Of a stretch of 5,135 nucleotides of DNA, positions 1-5,135 are shown in pieces. The position numbers and the translations under genes were made by a program. The DNA is from an uncultured Desulfobacterales bacterium (GTDB lineage Bacteria > Desulfobacterota > Desulfobacteria > Desulfobacterales > JAFDCJ01), in NCBI GenBank assembly GCA_945787595.1, contig CALZJV010000477.1, positions 1-5,135 on the forward strand. Reading direction: 5' to 3'. The first letter of the stretch is position 1; every line of letters starts with the position of its first letter. The notes beneath the pieces were generated by a model. The model was not told the DNA's origin. It saw only the letters and a list, made by a program, of their open reading frames with translations, and made no database searches.

Positions 1-1
1 T

Positions 2-955
2 TTGCCGATTGAGAAGGCGGATGCCTATCTGCAGTCCTATTGCTGCTCGGTGGCGCGATCGGTAATGGAACTCGAGATGCGAGACATCTCGCACATGGTC
101 AAAGCGTATGCGTTTACCTCACTTTGCGACACATTAATCAATCTGAGGGAAATTTATCGTCGGGTGTTCAGCAAGCCGACGCTGGAGCTTTCAATCCCCA
201 TTACACGCACCGATGTCGCGCGGCACAATTATCTTGAAAGTGTCGTTAAATCAGTCACGGCCGGATTGGAGAATATCACCGGGAATAATGTTACGCCGGA
301 ATCGTTGAGGAAAGCTGCCAAATTATACGGCCGCACGCGGGCGCTGCAACGCCGGCTTTACCGGATGCGCTCTAAAAATCCCGGCCTCGTTAAAAGTTTC
401 GATTTTTATACGGCCATCAAAACCGGATTTTTTCTGCCCGGCGAGGTTTACAACCGCATGCTGGAAGATTTGCTGCAGAGACTGGAAGGAATGGCAGCAC
501 CTAACGGCAGCAGCCCGAAGCTGCTTATCTCCGGTATGGTTTTTGATCCGCTTGAGATTCATAAAATCATTGACGAATTGGGCGCTTGGGTCGTTGATGA
601 CGATTTTGCCAATGGTTGGAGAACTGTTTCGAAAGCGGATCTGAAAACCGAAAATTTGGTGGAAGGAATCACAGATTACCTTTTTAACCCGACACCGTGC
701 TGCTGCCTTTACAATCCGGAAAATGACCGCCATCCCTATCTGCTCGATAGAGTCAAGGAATCCGGGGCCGACGGAGTTTTATTCTGGTACATTAAATTCT
801 GTGAGCCGGATGCCTTCGACCGCCCCCAGCTCATGAAACATCTCAAAGATGCGAATATCCCCGTCTCTTTTATCGACCTGGAACTGACAATGACCAATTT
901 TGATGCAATCAGGACAAGGATCAGCGCTTTTTGTGAGATCTTGGAGAAAACTTAA
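2..955 (+). CDS. 2-hydroxyacyl-CoA dehydratase / benzoyl-CoA reductase family subunit (BcrC/HgdB-like), 5' end outside window
   Basis: This is a subunit of the HGD-D superfamily (2-hydroxyglutaryl-CoA dehydratase, benzoyl-CoA reductase), whose members bind a [4Fe-4S] cluster and perform radical, ATP-primed reductions or dehydrations of CoA thioesters in the cytoplasm. The visible 317 residues carry the family's cysteine positions: a SYCCS motif near residue 14, a SLCDT motif near residue 42, and a KFCEPD motif near residue 267. The C-terminal end (IDLELT, then RTRISAFCEILE) matches the usual acidic and TR-x-x-AF-x-E tail. The frame is open to the window edge. Family members are about 370-440 residues, so roughly 60-80 N-terminal residues lie upstream and the TTG at position 2 is probably not the start. 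A second family member follows 228 bases downstream. The exact substrate (benzoyl-CoA, 2-hydroxyacyl-CoA or another) cannot be told from sequence alone. Confidence 0.88.
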   Translation: MPIEKADAYLQSYCCSVARSVMELEMRDISHMVKAYAFTSLCDTLINLREIYRRVFSKPTLELSIPITRTDVARHNYLESVVKSVTAGLENITGNNVTPESLRKAAKLYGRTRALQRRLYRMRSKNPGLVKSFDFYTAIKTGFFLPGEVYNRMLEDLLQRLEGMAAPNGSSPKLLISGMVFDPLEIHKIIDELGAWVVDDDFANGWRTVSKADLKTENLVEGITDYLFNPTPCCCLYNPENDRHPYLLDRVKESGADGVLFWYIKFCEPDAFDRPQLMKHLKDANIPVSFIDLELTMTNFDAIRTRISAFCEILEKT

Positions 956-1037
956 GAATTCGGAATGTGGAATGCGGAATGCGGAAAGACTGGAAGTCGG
1001 AAGGTGGAAGTTGGAATTCGGAATGCGGAAGGTGGAA
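956..1037. repeat. GGAATGC-type heptamer repeat array
   Basis: The array begins directly after the TAA of the upstream gene. It consists of imperfect 7-base units (GGAATGC, GGAATGT, GGAAGTC, GGAAGGT) on a purine-rich strand. Three units in a row are nearly identical at 962-986. The same units recur at 3863-3966. No reading frame or promoter was recognised in it. The function is unknown; it resembles a dispersed intergenic repeat. Confidence 0.75.
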
Positions 1038-1168
1038 CCGAAAAATAAGCTGTTAAGCTGGTGAGTTTTTTGCTTACGAACTTTTCAACTTATGAGCTCA
1101 TCAACTATTTTAATATCTGTATAAATCCGCGAAAATCCGTGTCCGATTAAAATAAAATCAGCGTTTGA
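1038..1168. other. repeat-like spacer between the two dehydratase-family genes
   Basis: This AT-rich gap holds a loose inverted similarity between AAGCTGGTGAG (around 1054) and the TTATGAGCTCATCAAC stretch (around 1090-1105). It also has a short direct repeat of AATCCG at 1124-1129 and 1134-1139. Both look like degenerate copies of dispersed spacer repeats. I see no gene and no convincing promoter. Just past it, GGAG at 1170-1173 lies ten bases before the next ATG. Confidence 0.4.
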
Positions 1169-1183
1169 TGGAGAACCCTAGAC

Positions 1184-2386
1184 ATGACAAAATTCGACGC
1201 CTACCACAAAATGAAAGAACTTCTGACGAACTATTATATCGAAGCCAAAACAACGAAAGTAAAGCCCATTGCCTGGATCACCAGCGGTGCCCCGGTGGAG
1301 TTTCTTTACGCGATGGACATCCTACCGATTTATCCTGAAAATTATGCCGCCATGTGTGCTGCCAATCATCAGTCCATTGAATTGATGGAATCCGCCGAGG
1401 CCGAGGGCTTTTCCCAGGATATTTGTGCCTATGCCCGTACCGATTTTGGTGCCGACATCACCCAGGGAGGTCCGGCGGCCGGACTGCCGGCGCCTCATTT
1501 TCTTTTGTGCTCTACCAATATCTGCAAAACCGTCATTAAGTGGTATGAAGTCATCGCCCGCAAATACGACGTTCCGCTTTTCATCGTCGACACACCGTTT
1601 CTGCATGATGGTCTGACTCAGGAATTGATCGATTACACGGTCTCGCAGTTTAAAGACCTTGAACAATTTCTGTCCGATTTCACCGGCAAGCCTTTTGACC
1701 GTGACCGCTTGAGGGAAGTTCTTTTTTTAAGTCGTGAAGCCGCCGGCTATTGGCAAAAGATGCTGCAACTCGGCAAGACCATACCGTCGCCGTTTAACAG
1801 CCTGGACACCTTTATCCATTTAGGACCCATCGTGACCTTGCGCGGCACGCAGGACTGCGTGGATTATAATAAATTGCTGTATGAAGAGGTTGCCGAGCGG
1901 GCCGCGAAAAAAATTGGGTCGCTTCCCACAGAGCAATACCGGGTTCTTTGGGACAACCTGCCGGTCTGGTTTAAGATGCGGCGTTTGGAGACATTTTTCG
2001 AAGAACAAAAATGCACGCTGGTCGTAACCACCTATGCCAACAGCTGGGGCCAGTACAGCAACTATCCTGTGGAGCCGGATGCCGAGCCCTATGAGGCCGT
2101 TGCCAAAAGCTATTTAAACGTCTATATCAACACGGGCTTTGAAGATCGGATTAACTACCTGGCGGGTTTAATCGATGAGTTTTCGCTAACCGGCTTTATC
2201 ATGCATTCCAACCGCTCCTGTAAACCCTATTCCGTGGGCATGTACCGCATGCAGGCGGAATTGACAGAGATATCCGGAAAACCGGGAGTGGTCATCGAAG
2301 CCGATCAAAATGATCCCAGAGCCTATGCCGATGCCCAGGTGGAGACGCGGCTTGAGGCGTTTATTGAGTCGATGGTGCCGATTTAG
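1184..2386 (+). CDS. 2-hydroxyacyl-CoA dehydratase / benzoyl-CoA reductase subunit, BcrB/HgdB-like
   Basis: This 400-residue protein is a complete second member of the HGD-D superfamily, likely the partner subunit of the preceding gene product in an oxygen-sensitive [4Fe-4S] heterodimer. The N-terminal part has the family's AWITSGAPVEFLYAMDILPIYPE stretch (residues 30-52). Candidate cluster cysteines are Cys81 (DICAYARTDFG), Cys109/Cys114 (LLCSTNICKTVIKWYE) and Cys346 (SNRSCKPYSVG). The C-terminus has the hallmark EAD-x-x-DPRAYADAQVETRLEAFIE tail. Its length fits the family (about 380-440). ATG 1184 is preceded by GGAG at 1170-1173 with a ten-base spacer, and no better upstream start is visible. 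Classic members sit only a few bases from their partner, whereas here a repeat-filled gap separates them. No ATPase activator gene (HgdC or BcrA/D type) is in view. Alternatives are a lone paralogue acting with another partner, or a dehydratase for a different hydroxyacyl-CoA. Confidence 0.92.
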   Translation: MTKFDAYHKMKELLTNYYIEAKTTKVKPIAWITSGAPVEFLYAMDILPIYPENYAAMCAANHQSIELMESAEAEGFSQDICAYARTDFGADITQGGPAAGLPAPHFLLCSTNICKTVIKWYEVIARKYDVPLFIVDTPFLHDGLTQELIDYTVSQFKDLEQFLSDFTGKPFDRDRLREVLFLSREAAGYWQKMLQLGKTIPSPFNSLDTFIHLGPIVTLRGTQDCVDYNKLLYEEVAERAAKKIGSLPTEQYRVLWDNLPVWFKMRRLETFFEEQKCTLVVTTYANSWGQYSNYPVEPDAEPYEAVAKSYLNVYINTGFEDRINYLAGLIDEFSLTGFIMHSNRSCKPYSVGMYRMQAELTEISGKPGVVIEADQNDPRAYADAQVETRLEAFIESMVPI

Positions 2387-2387
2387 T

Positions 2388-2444
2388 GAGAAGCTGGGAG
2401 GCTATGAGGCTGGGAAGCTGGGAGATTGTGAGGCTGGGAAGCTG
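2388..2444. repeat. GCTGGGA-type tandem repeat after the dehydratase gene
   Basis: It starts one base after the TAG stop. A 16-base unit, TGAGGCTGGGAAGCTG, occurs perfectly at 2405-2420 and 2429-2444 (period 24), preceded by degenerate GAAGCTGGGAGGCTA units. The strand is purine-rich and has no hairpin followed by a T-run, so I do not call it a terminator. Confidence 0.75.
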
Positions 2445-2566
2445 TCCTACGGAACTGAAGGTTTCAGCCCGCCCTGGTGCGACTTGACGGATTTTTACTG
2501 TTCACTGTAGTAGATCTCAATAATGTCTTATTTTCCAGATTTATATAAAATTAGGTCTGGGCCAGG
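2445..2566. other. non-coding stretch without a recognised feature
   Basis: Between the tandem repeat and the nested inverted repeat lies an AT-rich segment (about 2518-2555) with no gene. A TTATATAAAAT stretch near 2541 could be promoter-like, but I found no paired -35 element and do not call one. Confidence 0.3.
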
Positions 2567-2590
2567 GGTTTCAGTGTTCAGGTTTCAGCG

Positions 2591-2685
2591 AAGCGGCCAG
2601 TTTGATCGAAGAAGGGAGATCGACCTGCGAAGTCTCATACGAGCCCAGCCGCCGGCCTGAAAAGCGGCCGGTCTAATCGAAGAAG
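2591..2685. repeat. 24-base direct repeat pair with GC-rich hairpin
   Basis: Two 24-base copies (2591-2614 and 2662-2685) share the AAGCGGCC start and the ATCGAAGAAG end, and match at 21 of 24 positions. Just before and within the second copy, CCGGCC (2652-2657) and GGCCGG (2666-2671) can form a six-pair stem with an eight-base loop. The role is unknown. Confidence 0.65.
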
Positions 2686-2716
2686 AAAACTTAACGGCAT
2701 AAACATACAATTTTCT

Positions 2717-2790
2717 GACAGGATCAACAGGATGGACAGAATAAATATACCAAACCAAAAAAAATTCCTGATAATCCTGTAAATCCTGTC
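2717..2790. repeat. inner inverted repeat, GACAGGAT family
   Basis: GACAGGATCAACAGGATG (2717-2734) is an imperfect inverted match (15 of 18) to AATCCTGTAAATCCTGTC (2773-2790). The arms are separated by an A-rich loop of 38 bases. The same arm sequence appears, again inverted, at 4471-4488 and 4548-4565, so this is a dispersed family and not a local accident. Confidence 0.7.
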
Positions 2791-2869
2791 GAAATAAATG
2801 AAGTTTCATATGAGTGCTCTCAATTTTTGCTCCTGACACCCGAAACCTGACACCTGAAACCTTTATTAT

Positions 2870-2874
2870 GGAGA
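2870..2874 (+). promoter_or_regulatory. ribosome binding site of the crotonase gene
   Basis: GGAGA lies five bases before ATG 2880. It supports that start over the in-frame ATG at 2868, which the site itself overlaps, and over the upstream extension to 2814, which would translate the inverted-repeat arm. Confidence 0.7.
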
Positions 2875-2879
2875 CAACC

Positions 2880-3650
2880 ATGACCTACGAAAATTTGATT
2901 GTCGAAAAAAAAGGACACATCTGCACTATCACCCTCAATCACCCCCCGGTCAATGCCTGGAATTGGGGCATGATGGTAGATTTCGAAAAGGCGGTTAACG
3001 ACGTCGAAAACGATAGGGAAATGAGAGTGCTGATTATCACCGGCGGCGGCGAAAAAGCCTTTTCCGCTGGATTCGATCTCAGTGATTCGGAAAATCATCA
3101 TAAAACAGGTCCCAAGGGACGAGAACTATGGACTCGGATCGACCGTTTTTCGAAACCGATTATTGCCGCGATCAACGGCCATGTCCTGGCCGGAGGGATG
3201 GAACTGGCACTCAGCTGTCAATTTCGGATCATGGTGGATAACCCGAATCTGAACGTCGGTCTTACCGAATTAAATGTCGGAATAATTCCAGGCTGGGGTG
3301 GATCTCAACGATTGCCGCGTATCGTCGGCAAAGCCAAGGCACTGGATATGATTCTTTTCAGTAAACGGGTCACGCCGCAGGAAGCACTCGAGTGCGGCCT
3401 GGTCAATCAGCTGTCGACTGCCGATAAACTGATGGAAGATGCCATGGGATTTGCCGAAACCCTTGTCAATAGGCCGCCCCTAGCAGTTGGCTGCGTTTTA
3501 AAAGCGATTTCCGCCGGGGAGTATGAAGGCTTCGAAAAAGGGCTAAAGGTAGAAGAAGAGGGTAGTGCCATTGTCGGAAAATCCAAGGATTGTGTGGAAG
3601 GATTCACCGCCTTTCTGGAGAAGCGGGAACCGGTGTTTAAAGGGGAATGA
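2880..3650 (+). CDS. enoyl-CoA hydratase/isomerase family protein (crotonase)
   Basis: This complete 256-residue crotonase would add water to a 2-enoyl-CoA, or perform a related reaction, in the cytoplasm. The fold's landmarks are in order: the N-terminal ITLNHPPVNAWN strand (residues 17-28), the first oxyanion-hole loop AFSAGFDL (60-67), and the second oxyanion-hole segment AAINGHVLAGGMELAL (96-111). Glu108 sits at the position of rat hydratase Glu144. The segment GLTELNVGIIPGWGGSQRLPR (127-147) has Glu130 at the position of Glu164. Both acid-base glutamates are therefore kept, which favours a true hydratase over an isomerase or a decarboxylase. The length is normal for the family. The start is set by GGAGA at 2870-2874; a longer frame opening at 2814 reads through a repeat and is unlikely. 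The gene follows the dehydratase-family genes in the same direction after a 493-base repeat-filled gap, so co-transcription is uncertain. A beta-oxidation enzyme or a cyclic dienoyl-CoA hydratase are both possible. Confidence 0.93.
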   Translation: MTYENLIVEKKGHICTITLNHPPVNAWNWGMMVDFEKAVNDVENDREMRVLIITGGGEKAFSAGFDLSDSENHHKTGPKGRELWTRIDRFSKPIIAAINGHVLAGGMELALSCQFRIMVDNPNLNVGLTELNVGIIPGWGGSQRLPRIVGKAKALDMILFSKRVTPQEALECGLVNQLSTADKLMEDAMGFAETLVNRPPLAVGCVLKAISAGEYEGFEKGLKVEEEGSAIVGKSKDCVEGFTAFLEKREPVFKGE

Positions 3651-3659
3651 TTTTGGAAT

Positions 3660-3860
3660 TGGGCCTCCGGCCCGTAGGGGCCATGGGGGCCTACGCCCCG
3701 GAGGGAAGTTGGAATGGGGCCTCCGGCCTCTCCGAGCTGTAGGCTCTACCCTCCGGCCTGGAAGCCCTACGGGCTGGAAGCGGAGCCGGAAGCCGTAGGG
3801 GCCATGGGGGCCTACCCTCCGGCGTGTAAGCCTACGGGCTGGAAGCGGCCCCGGAGGGAA
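3660..3860. repeat. GC-rich mosaic of short hairpins and direct repeats
   Basis: This 200-base block is built from reused modules. A 22-base unit containing GGGGCCATGGGGGCCTAC occurs perfectly at 3673-3694 and 3794-3815. CTACGGGCTGGAAGCGG occurs at 3767-3783 and 3832-3848. GCCCCGGAGGGAA occurs at 3695-3707 and 3848-3860. Several modules are perfect small hairpins with a three-base loop: GGGCC-TCC-GGCCC (3661-3673), GGCC-TCC-GGCC (3718-3728) and AGCCC-TAC-GGGCT (3763-3775). Open frames across it are products of the repeats, with compositionally odd Gly/Pro/Arg-rich translations. The role is unknown. It could act at the RNA level downstream of the crotonase, but no T-run follows the stems. Confidence 0.75.
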
Positions 3861-3862
3861 AT

Positions 3863-3966
3863 CGGAATGCGGAATGCGGAATGTGGAAATTTAAATGAGG
3901 AAGTCGGAATGGAGAATGGGGAAATGGGAATGCGGTAATTTGGAAGATGGAATTTAGAATGCGGAA
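3863..3966. repeat. second GGAATGC-type heptamer array
   Basis: This purine-rich run of imperfect GGAATGC, GGAATGT, GGAATGG and GGAAGTC units is clearest at 3864-3887. It is the same family as the array at 956-1037 and in the same orientation. It follows directly on the GC-rich hairpin block. Confidence 0.7.
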
Positions 3967-4077
3967 AAATTACTGAAAGAAGAGAACATCGAACATCTTT
4001 TTAACGATAATAAATAATGATATGAAGCCCTGATCGTGTAGCAGTGTTGCCTATTTTTTGGTATATAATTCCGAATT
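3967..4077. other. AT-rich non-coding stretch between convergent genes
   Basis: The only pattern seen is a tandem GAACATC pair at 3984-3997. The segment lies between the plus-strand acyl-CoA cluster and the convergent minus-strand gene. No terminator hairpin with a T-run was found on either strand. Confidence 0.35.
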
Positions 4078-4386
4078 TTATTCAAACCCTTCAATCCACG
4101 CTTCAAGGGCTTTGCTAAAGTCTTCTAAAGTGATCTCTTGTGCGAGGGCTTCTTCATCCACAAGATCCTCGATCAGAGCCCCTTTCCCAGTTAACTCAAG
4201 TCTGTAAGCGTTTCCAAGACGCTCCCATAAAGGAAGCTTACCGGATTTCACTTCCACTATTCGGTCAGCCAGTTCATGAGCCCATTCAGGATTGCGCTGG
4301 ATATCCATCACCAGAAATGCAACCAGCATGTCATGGGCAGGATCGTTGGTATGCCGTCCCGGCCATTGGAAAGGTTTTTCTGCCAT
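4078..4386 (-). CDS. small acidic protein, weakly YacL/UPF0231-like
   Basis: This 102-residue protein has no signal peptide or membrane segment and is strongly acidic (21 Asp/Glu against 10 Lys/Arg by count). The N-terminal half (residues 14-45, with HDMLVAFLVMDIQRNPEWAHELADRIVEV) looks helical. The second half (about 54-100) has the pattern WERLGNAYRLELTGKGALIED, an acidic DEEA segment, then LEDFSKALEAWIEGF. This recalls the C-terminal half of YacL/UPF0231-type proteins, whose function is unknown to me. The resemblance is from memory and weak. ATG 4386 is preceded on the minus strand by an A-rich stretch with only a poor Shine-Dalgarno (AAGAG). The gene lies downstream of the EndoU gene on the same strand, 220 bases away across a structured repeat. 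An immunity or inhibitor role for that nuclease is a speculation supported only by position, small size and acidity. Confidence 0.65.
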   Translation of the reverse strand: MAEKPFQWPGRHTNDPAHDMLVAFLVMDIQRNPEWAHELADRIVEVKSGKLPLWERLGNAYRLELTGKGALIEDLVDEEALAQEITLEDFSKALEAWIEGFE

Positions 4387-4431
4387 AGATAATACTCTTT
4401 TTGGTTTATTTATTCATAAATATAGCAACGT

Positions 4432-4606
4432 AATACTTGGGGAATGGATTCTAGTAAAAAAAGAATATCAGACAGGATTTACAAGATTATTTAGATAGAA
4501 GGGCCTTTGGCCCAAGAGTATCTCGCCGCAGGCGAAAAGATCCCAAAAATCCTGTAAATCTTGTCCAATAAAAAAAAATAAAAATAGAATCCATTCCAAA
4601 GGTATC
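4432..4606. repeat. 175-bp nested inverted-repeat element (MITE-like)
   Basis: The terminal arms at 4432-4453 and 4585-4606 are inverted and match at 18 of 22 positions, including a perfect 13-base core GGAATGGATTCTA. Inside, GACAGGATTTACAAGATT (4471-4488) and AATCCTGTAAATCTTGTC (4548-4565) form a second inverted pair (16 of 18). The centre holds two perfect hairpins with three-base loops: GGGCC-TTT-GGCCC (4501-4513) and TCGCC-GCA-GGCGA (4523-4535). A/T runs flank the inner arms. The right end abuts the EndoU stop codon. No clear target-site duplication is visible. It could be a non-autonomous mobile element, or a structured RNA or terminator of the minus-strand transcript. Confidence 0.7.
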
Positions 4607-5134
4607 TTATTCGACAACCGGAAATGCTGTATTGACTTTATTACTGTTTTTGAGTGTTGCGAATGCAATCAGAAAAATGGAGTCATCCGAAGCTTCACAG
4701 TACCCCTGACCATCCCAGGTCGGTTTGTTGGGCCCACACCTGGCCCAGCGGGGTGCGCCGTCCGGGCAAGGTTTTGGATGTTTTACGGCATGAACAATGG
4801 ATTTCAAAATTTGGTCCCGATTGCAGGTATCCGGAAACATGGATGAGAATTTTTCACGATCCGGATGACCGGCATAGCTCCAGCGTACACCGTAAAGGCC
4901 CTTGTCATTGGGCTGCTGGGTAATCTTCAATGTGCCGACGGTAGCAGGATTTTCACCCGCCGGGCGAGAATGAAATCCTGCGGGGCGGTTTTTGCGCTTT
5001 TTCCATTCGCCGCAAAACACATGCTGCTGATTGACAGGTGGATTTGTGGCCGACCAGTGCGATATCTTGGCACAATCCATATCGGAGGCGACAGACCCAG
5101 CAAAGAAGATCAACCCAACCAGCAATAAAACGAC
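4607..5134 (-). CDS. exported EndoU-type endoribonuclease, 5' end outside window
   Basis: The protein probably cuts RNA by the EndoU mechanism, in which two histidines and a third residue cleave to leave a 2',3'-cyclic phosphate. Counting from the TTG at 5125, the visible start (LVGLIFFAGSVASDMDC) is the hydrophobic core and cleavage region of a signal peptide. The frame stays open and hydrophobic (VVLLLVG) to the window edge, so TTG 5125 is not the true start. The domain shows HVFCGEW (His35), AGFHSRPAG (His52), GLYGVRWSY (77-84) and a C-terminal NTAFPVVE end (Thr166), the order expected for bacterial EndoU (PF14436-like) domains. Six cysteines (18, 38, 101, 120, 130, 143) suit disulfides outside the cytoplasm. 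Only one nuclease domain follows the signal, without the long delivery regions of CdiA-type toxins. It may be a secreted RNase or a toxin; the small acidic gene downstream could be its partner. Confidence 0.75.
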   Translation of the reverse strand, partial: VVLLLVGLIFFAGSVASDMDCAKISHWSATNPPVNQQHVFCGEWKKRKNRPAGFHSRPAGENPATVGTLKITQQPNDKGLYGVRWSYAGHPDREKFSSMFPDTCNRDQILKSIVHAVKHPKPCPDGAPRWARCGPNKPTWDGQGYCEASDDSIFLIAFATLKNSNKVNTAFPVVE

Positions 5135-5135
5135 C

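Larger units (their letters stand above)
2567..2861. repeat. outer inverted repeat of a nested repeat block upstream of the crotonase
   Basis: The left arm GGTTTCAGTGTTCAGGTTTC (2567-2586) pairs with the reverse complement of GAAACCTGACACCTGAAACC (2842-2861), matching at 17 of 20 positions. The right arm itself contains a doubled CCTGACACC-GAAA unit from 2832. The arms enclose two further repeat pairs and end just before the ribosome binding site of the crotonase gene. The block is 295 bases long and contains no credible gene. Confidence 0.65.

Noticed and set aside
323..733. 136-codon open frame on the minus strand
   Set aside because: It lies fully inside the dehydratase-family gene, antisense to it, with no recognisable protein motif.
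2814..2879. In-frame upstream extension of the crotonase starting at 2814, and the ATG at 2868
   Set aside because: The extension would translate a dispersed inverted-repeat arm, and the family does not start with such a segment. GGAGA at 2870-2874 fits ATG 2880 and overlaps ATG 2868.
2585..2881. 98-codon minus-strand open frame upstream of the crotonase
   Set aside because: It is made almost entirely of the nested repeat block; its translation follows the repeats and shows no domain.
3660..3860. CRISPR array
   Set aside because: Repeat units differ in length, are unevenly spaced and overlap. There are no regular spacers and no cas genes nearby.
3565..3938. Two overlapping plus-strand open frames with Gly/Pro/Arg/Trp-rich translations
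   Set aside because: They run across the GC-rich hairpin mosaic and the heptamer array. The repeated peptide segments reflect the DNA repeats, and no ribosome binding site or domain is evident.
4501..4535. tRNA or simple rho-independent terminator
   Set aside because: The hairpins are too short and lack a cloverleaf. No T-run directly follows either stem, so a plain terminator call is not supported.
4654..5128. Plus-strand open frames opposite the EndoU gene
   Set aside because: The minus-strand frame has a signal peptide and ordered EndoU motifs, and the plus-strand frames are its shadows.

Overview
This window looks like a chromosomal segment of a strictly anaerobic, fatty-acid- or aromatic-degrading bacterium. 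A Desulfobacterota (Desulfobacterales-like) origin is my best guess. The guess rests on two oxygen-sensitive 2-hydroxyacyl-CoA dehydratase / benzoyl-CoA reductase-family subunits next to a crotonase, and on spacers packed with short dispersed repeats. No rRNA or other taxonomic marker is present, so the assignment is inference.

Left part (about 1-3650, plus strand): three acyl-CoA genes in one direction. A BcrC/HgdB-family subunit runs off the left edge (ends 955). A second, divergent member of the same HGD-D superfamily follows (1184-2386), then a complete enoyl-CoA hydratase/isomerase (2880-3650) with both crotonase glutamates. The two HGD-D proteins could form a heterodimeric [4Fe-4S] dehydratase or ring reductase, with the crotonase hydrating the resulting enoyl- or dienoyl-CoA. 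The ATP-dependent activator such an enzyme needs is not in the window.

Right part (about 4078-5135, minus strand): two genes pointing back toward the acyl-CoA cluster. The upstream one enters from the right edge. It encodes the end of a signal peptide followed by a bacterial EndoU-type endoribonuclease domain with two conserved His motifs and a C-terminal Thr motif. Downstream on the same strand is a small acidic protein (102 aa) with weak resemblance to the YacL/UPF0231 group. The pair could be a toxin and its immunity protein, but this is unproven.

Spacers: every gap between genes carries repeats. They comprise GGAATGC-type heptamer arrays (956-1037, 3863-3966), a GCTGGGA-type tandem array (2388-2444), nested inverted repeats (2567-2861), a GC-rich mosaic of small three-base-loop hairpins (3660-3860), and a compact 175-bp nested inverted-repeat element (4432-4606). 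The same imperfect arm (GACAGGAT..ACA.GAT) occurs in the nested elements at 2717-2790 and 4471-4565, so these belong to one dispersed family. The repeats are the least explained part of the window.
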